Shown: one piece after another, positions 61,622-64,000 of the stretch
How the letters are laid out: every line of letters begins with the position of its first letter
How positions within the stretch are numbered: the stretch's first letter is position 1
Assembly (NCBI GenBank): GCA_029582265.1
Contig: CM055819.1
Span: forward strand, 8,182,135-8,246,134
Reading direction: 5' to 3'
Source: Zoroaster sp. YZ-2022
Taxonomy: Eukaryota; Echinodermata; Asteroidea; Forcipulatida; Zoroasteridae
Length of the DNA stretch: 64,000 nt
Notes under the pieces: model-generated
What the model saw: the letters and a program-made list of their open reading frames with translations, nothing else
Told to the model about the DNA's origin: nothing
The model's database searches: none
Made by a program: the position numbers and the translations under genes

Positions 61622-62303
61622 GAACGTACACACCATTCGTTGTGGGGTCCAAAACACAATAGAACAATTGGACCCCACAAGGTAACTATAGAAAATCTTG
61701 TACCCCATCCCACAGGAGAATTATAAGGAAAAGGGATAATAGAACGAACAAAGGAATACCCCACAAATCAATGTGCGTGAGGGTGTGTGTGTGTGTGTGT
61801 GTGAACGTACACACCATTCGTTGTGGGGTCCAAAACACAATAGAACAATTGGACCCCACAAGGTAACTATAGAAAATCTTGTACCCCACAGGAGAATTAT
61901 AAGGAAAAGGGATAATAGAACGAACAAAGGAATACCCCACAAATCAATGTGCGTGAGGGTGTGTGTGTGTGTGTGAGGGTGTGTGTGTGTGTGAACGTAC
62001 ACACCATTCGTTGTGGGGTCCAAAACACAATAGAACAATTGGACCCCACAAGGTAACTATAGAAAATCTTGTACCCCACAGGAGAATTATAAGGAAAAGG
62101 GATAATAGAACGAACAAAGGAATACCCCACAAATCAATGTGCGTGAGGGTGAACGTACACACCATTCGTTGTGGGGTCCAAAACACAATAGAACAATTGG
62201 ACCCCACAAGGTAACTATAGAAAATCTTGTACCCCACAGGAGAATTATAAGGAAAAGGGATAATAGAACGAACAAAGGAATACCCCACAAATCAATGTGC
62301 GTG

Positions 62304-62345
<42 letters not shown>
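61622..62345. repeat. Four tandem hairpin units alternating with (GT)n
   Basis: Units start GAACGTACACACCATTCG at 61,622, 61,803, 61,993 and 62,151, about 155 bp each and almost identical. They are separated by (GT)n tracts of different length, and by none between the last two. Each holds a perfect 13-bp inverted repeat, TTGTGGGGTCCAA ... TTGGACCCCACAA, with a ~15-base loop. Copy 1 alone carries a CATCC insertion at the CCCCA site. Open frames here are by-products of the repeat. Confidence 0.93.
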
Positions 62346-62347
<2 letters not shown>

Positions 62348-62365
62348 AGTTTGTATGGGCATTCA

Positions 62366-62480
62366 AACCGGGGACCTATGACAAAAGGGACAATACGTCC
62401 CCGGTTGCTATCACAATGGAGAACAATACGTCCCCGTTTTGCCAGGACAAAGAAATTGGACAAAGTCCCCGATTGCAGGC
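62366..62480. repeat. Short GTCCCCG repeats with a hairpin
   Basis: AACCGGGGAC (62,366-62,375) and GTCCCCGGTT (62,397-62,406) form a perfect 10-bp stem. ACAATACGTCCCCG occurs twice (about 62,390 and 62,423), with a weaker ACAAAGTCCCCG after. Confidence 0.8.
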
Positions 62481-64000
62481 AAAAACAATTTTCGAATTCA
62501 CAATTTGAAGTAAGGCTTTTGTATTTAGAATTAAATTAGATGATTTTATGTGATGCCATTTTGGTTCGAATAAGGAATGGATTCAGATATACTAAATCAT
62601 AGGAAATTTCCCTGATTTTGAATTTCAAAGCATTAGAAAGCTATATTTTGTAAATAATTACAGATGGCTTGTGGGCCATGTTTGGCTGTAGACGATGGGC
62701 TTACGAGCTATGTGTCATAGCTCTACGGACCAGCGGCAGCAAACTTCTGTGCACCGGAGTCTACCGATGAGCCGGAGACTGTGTCCGAGGGGTGAGCCAA
62801 TAGGACCCCAGGTGCCGGAGAACGCCGATCACAGACGGCAGGACTCCAACATCAAATTGGACGGAGTGACCAAGATCCCCACATCCTGACACTTGAACTC
62901 ATTCCGGTATCGTGGTTTTAACCACGGTGGGCCTGTTTAATAATAATTATTTGAGAATTGTTTGAATGAAAGCTTGGCTTTATTGATGTTAGAAATTGAA
63001 ATGTGGTTTGAAAACTGAATTTTGTGATGAGTTAAGAATAACTCATTAGATTTGACGCCAATTTGATAGGGGTAATACTTAGGACATTTAGATTATTATT
63101 TTTTTCGAAGTTTGTAAGAGTATCTAAATTTTGAGTTGTGAACTTGAAGATTTGAAGTTTTCAAAGGTAGAGTTTGACTAGGTCTGATGAGACCTTAATA
63201 TTTGAAAGTTGAATTTTGTATGTATATATGTAAATATTTTTGGTTGTTTTTGTTTATTATTTTCAATTAAATTCTAAATTTGATTTAAAGTGTCATTTTG
63301 GTGTTTTCTTTCTGATTTACACATTTGTCCACGCCGTTACATTACCCGAAACTGTGCCTGTGCGTGTTTCCTCATGTGGAACTGTCTAGCGCCATGCTTC
63401 ATTCGCGTAATAGCAACACGTCGTCCACTGCCGTATCTCCGACATCGAACAGCTGTTTACGTCAGGTCCCTGTATTCTCATGACAAGCTAGAAATTACCC
63501 GATCATGATCGACATACACTTGCCCCACTAATCCAATAACTGCAAACAATAGGCAAACATTCCCTCCTGTGCTGCTGGTTTGATAAGTTGTTTGAAGCAG
63601 CCGCTGCCAGACCGTTTGTAGGGCTCTGCTGAATAACCGAATATTCGATCGATGGTTTGAATTTCCAGTTGGTTTTTTCCGGCTCGAATATTTGAAGACA
63701 AAAAAGCAAATTCTGCAGAAAATAAAGTTTACGTTGAATTTTTTTTTCTTGGAGTTTCCATCATTATCCGCATCATCCTCTCGTCTACATTTGCAAGCCC
63801 ACCCTATTCCCAATGTTATTTGCGTGATGTAGGCCAGGCTATGTTAGGCCTTATCTTGCCTATATAAGCCAACACTATGAATAACTTTACCCTGAAAATG
63901 CTCTGAAAATCTGTTTTACTGTGAAATAAATAGTTCACGGCAATTTCATGACGACAACACTGTGAAAACACCGTGAAATACTCTTGGGATTCCTTCGCCA
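62481..64000. other. Unassigned sequence
   Basis: A GC-richer island (about 62,660-62,930) preceded by an acceptor-like AATAATTACAG has short open stretches in different frames but no recognisable protein. A hairpin, CGTGGTTTTAACCACG, sits at about 62,911-62,926. The rest is AT-rich with TTGAA-type simple sequence. No further gene was supported. Confidence 0.5.
63861..63868 (+). promoter_or_regulatory. Isolated TATA-box-like motif
   Basis: TATATAAG in moderately GC-containing sequence near the window end. No downstream coding start is visible inside the window, so this is only a positional hint. Confidence 0.2.

Noticed and set aside
61423..62539. Numerous 65-114 codon frames in the GT/hairpin region
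   Set aside because: Translations of (GT)n and of the tandem unit in all frames, with no independent coding signal.
62755..62800. Hammerhead-ribozyme-like CCGATGAGCCGGAGAC segment
   Set aside because: The conserved GAAA core and closing stems of a hammerhead were not found at the required positions.
62695..62889. 64-codon frame in the GC-richer island
   Set aside because: No homology recognised, adjacent frames are equally open in parts, and there is no clear splice partner.

Overview
ORGANISM AND CHARACTER. This is a repeat-dominated piece of a eukaryotic, almost certainly animal, genome. The evidence is GT-AG introns, PHD fingers, CR1/L2-like LINEs, a Helitron, a long AT-rich satellite array and a 500-N scaffold gap. 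The mix of elements suits a marine invertebrate (echinoderm, hemichordate, amphioxus, mollusc or cnidarian are all possible), but no host gene is clear enough to fix the taxon. No rRNA, tRNA or CRISPR was seen.

LAYOUT. (1) 1-31,251: one continuous head-to-tail satellite with a period of about 231 bp (about 135 monomers), at least two sequence subfamilies in alternating blocks, and clear higher-order duplications. It ends in an assembly gap (31,252-31,751). (2) About 32,090-35,890 plus 35,895-36,725: the 3' part of a minus-strand CR1/L2-like LINE, with a decayed ORF2 and an L1-type ORF1. (3) 36,735-49,126: a 12.4-kb DNA transposon with ~360-374 bp terminal inverted repeats (TIRs) and a 9-bp target-site duplication, inserted into that LINE's ORF1. 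The first 27 codons of ORF1 lie on the far side at 49,207-49,127, in frame. The transposon carries a plus-strand, six-exon RecQ-like helicase gene and, converging on it, a minus-strand gene for a DUF6589-type transposase with two PHD fingers. This matches what I recall of the AcademH lineage of the Academ superfamily. (4) 49.2-55.2 kb: a possible two-exon host gene on the minus strand. Its intron holds a TIR element (51,080-54,999), which itself contains a non-autonomous Helitron (51,524-54,720) with a tandemly doubled 5' half. (5) 55,387-57,113: a 45-bp minisatellite of 38 units. (6) 57,601-61,493: a second copy of the same TIR element family, holding a decayed minus-strand CR1/L2-like LINE. 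(7) 61.5-62.45 kb: (GT)n tracts alternating with a hairpin-forming unit. (8) 62.5-64 kb: mostly unassigned.

HOW THE PARTS RELATE. Apart from one weak host gene, all coding potential belongs to mobile elements, and nesting order gives relative ages: LINE before Academ-like element; TIR elements before Helitron and second LINE. In the 12.4-kb element the transposase and helicase would act together, the transposase cutting and joining at the TIRs and the helicase perhaps unwinding ends or intermediates. In this copy both genes carry frameshifts (more in the helicase), so it is probably no longer autonomous, although its near-identical TIRs point to a fairly recent insertion.
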